Source: Rhodospirillaceae bacterium (GTDB lineage Bacteria > Pseudomonadota > Gammaproteobacteria > Steroidobacterales > Rariloculaceae). Taken from it: 50,636 bases of DNA. Position 1 is the stretch's first letter; every line of letters begins with the position of its first letter. The DNA lies in contig JAHEKF010000019.1 of the NCBI GenBank assembly GCA_024638465.1, positions 1-50,636 on the forward strand. The letters run 5' to 3'. Below are positions 50,592-50,636 of the stretch, piece by piece. The notes below the pieces were generated by a model that worked only from the letters and a program-made list of their open reading frames with translations, ran no database searches and had not been told where the DNA came from. A program made the translations under genes and the position numbers.

Positions 50592-50636
50592 ATGCCCGTA
50601 ATTACACTGCCCGACGGATCAACCAGAGACTTCGCC
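50592..50636 (+). CDS. thrS: Threonyl-tRNA synthetase, first 15 codons (cut by window end)
   Basis: The last 45 bases encode MPVITLPDGSTRDFA, matching the strongly conserved N-terminus of gammaproteobacterial ThrRS (MPVITLPDGSQR in E. coli), the start of its TGS domain. AGG lies eight to ten bases before the ATG. The gene runs beyond the window, where infC-rpmI-rplT would be expected. Only 15 residues support the call. Confidence 0.8.
   Translation, partial: MPVITLPDGSTRDFA

Overview
The window is a chromosomal segment of a GC-rich gammaproteobacterium. It carries the large information-processing supercluster tRNA(Tyr-Gly-Thr)-tufB-tRNA(Trp)-secE-nusG-rplKAJL-rpoBC-rpsLG-fusA-tufA-S10-spc-alpha in the usual gammaproteobacterial order, together with uvrA, trpS, pepQ and the first codons of thrS. 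The secreted beta-propeller, DUF6152-like and multicopper oxidase genes in the accessory part resemble environmental lineages such as Woeseia/Steroidobacter relatives. That placement is an inference from gene content and has not been tested.

Layout. 1-1791: 3' part of uvrA. 1818-2618: a secreted two-domain VOC protein. 2639-9199, minus strand: a run of seven genes encoding exported proteins (Tat amidohydrolase, beta-propeller protein, small His-containing protein, TolC-like lipoprotein, Tat multicopper oxidase, two small secreted proteins). 9333-13797, minus: SLC13 anion transporter, trpS and a gamma-glutamyltransferase. 13971-16668, plus: pepQ, an isoprenylcysteine-methyltransferase-like membrane protein and an LPS-kinase-like protein. 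16735-17160: repeat element A. 17171-49184, minus: the ribosomal/RNA polymerase/elongation factor supercluster with four tRNAs. 49583-49897, plus: a PilZ protein. 49955-50515: repeat element B, an inverted relative of A. 50592-50636, plus: start of thrS.

How it works together. The supercluster supplies ribosomal proteins, RNA polymerase core subunits, EF-Tu, EF-G, NusG and the Sec channel. Punctuation visible in the DNA includes a consensus promoter for the tRNA-tufB block, a structured L10-type leader, a terminator-like attenuator before rpoB, a promoter whose -35 box contains the rpoC stop codon, a terminator-like hairpin before rpsL, and a separate promoter with a hairpin leader between rpsJ and rplC. 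EF-Tu is encoded twice by copies that read as identical, and both have a codon usage (almost only ACG for Thr) unlike the neighbouring genes. The seven-gene exported block looks like a periplasm/outer-membrane copper or oxidative module with no inner-membrane pump of its own.

The least ordinary signals are the two inverted, palindrome-rich repeat elements A and B that bracket the supercluster, the tuf codon usage, the TolC-like protein that appears to lack its second beta-hairpin, and the exported metallo-module itself. No CRISPR array, IS element, phage gene or rRNA gene was seen.
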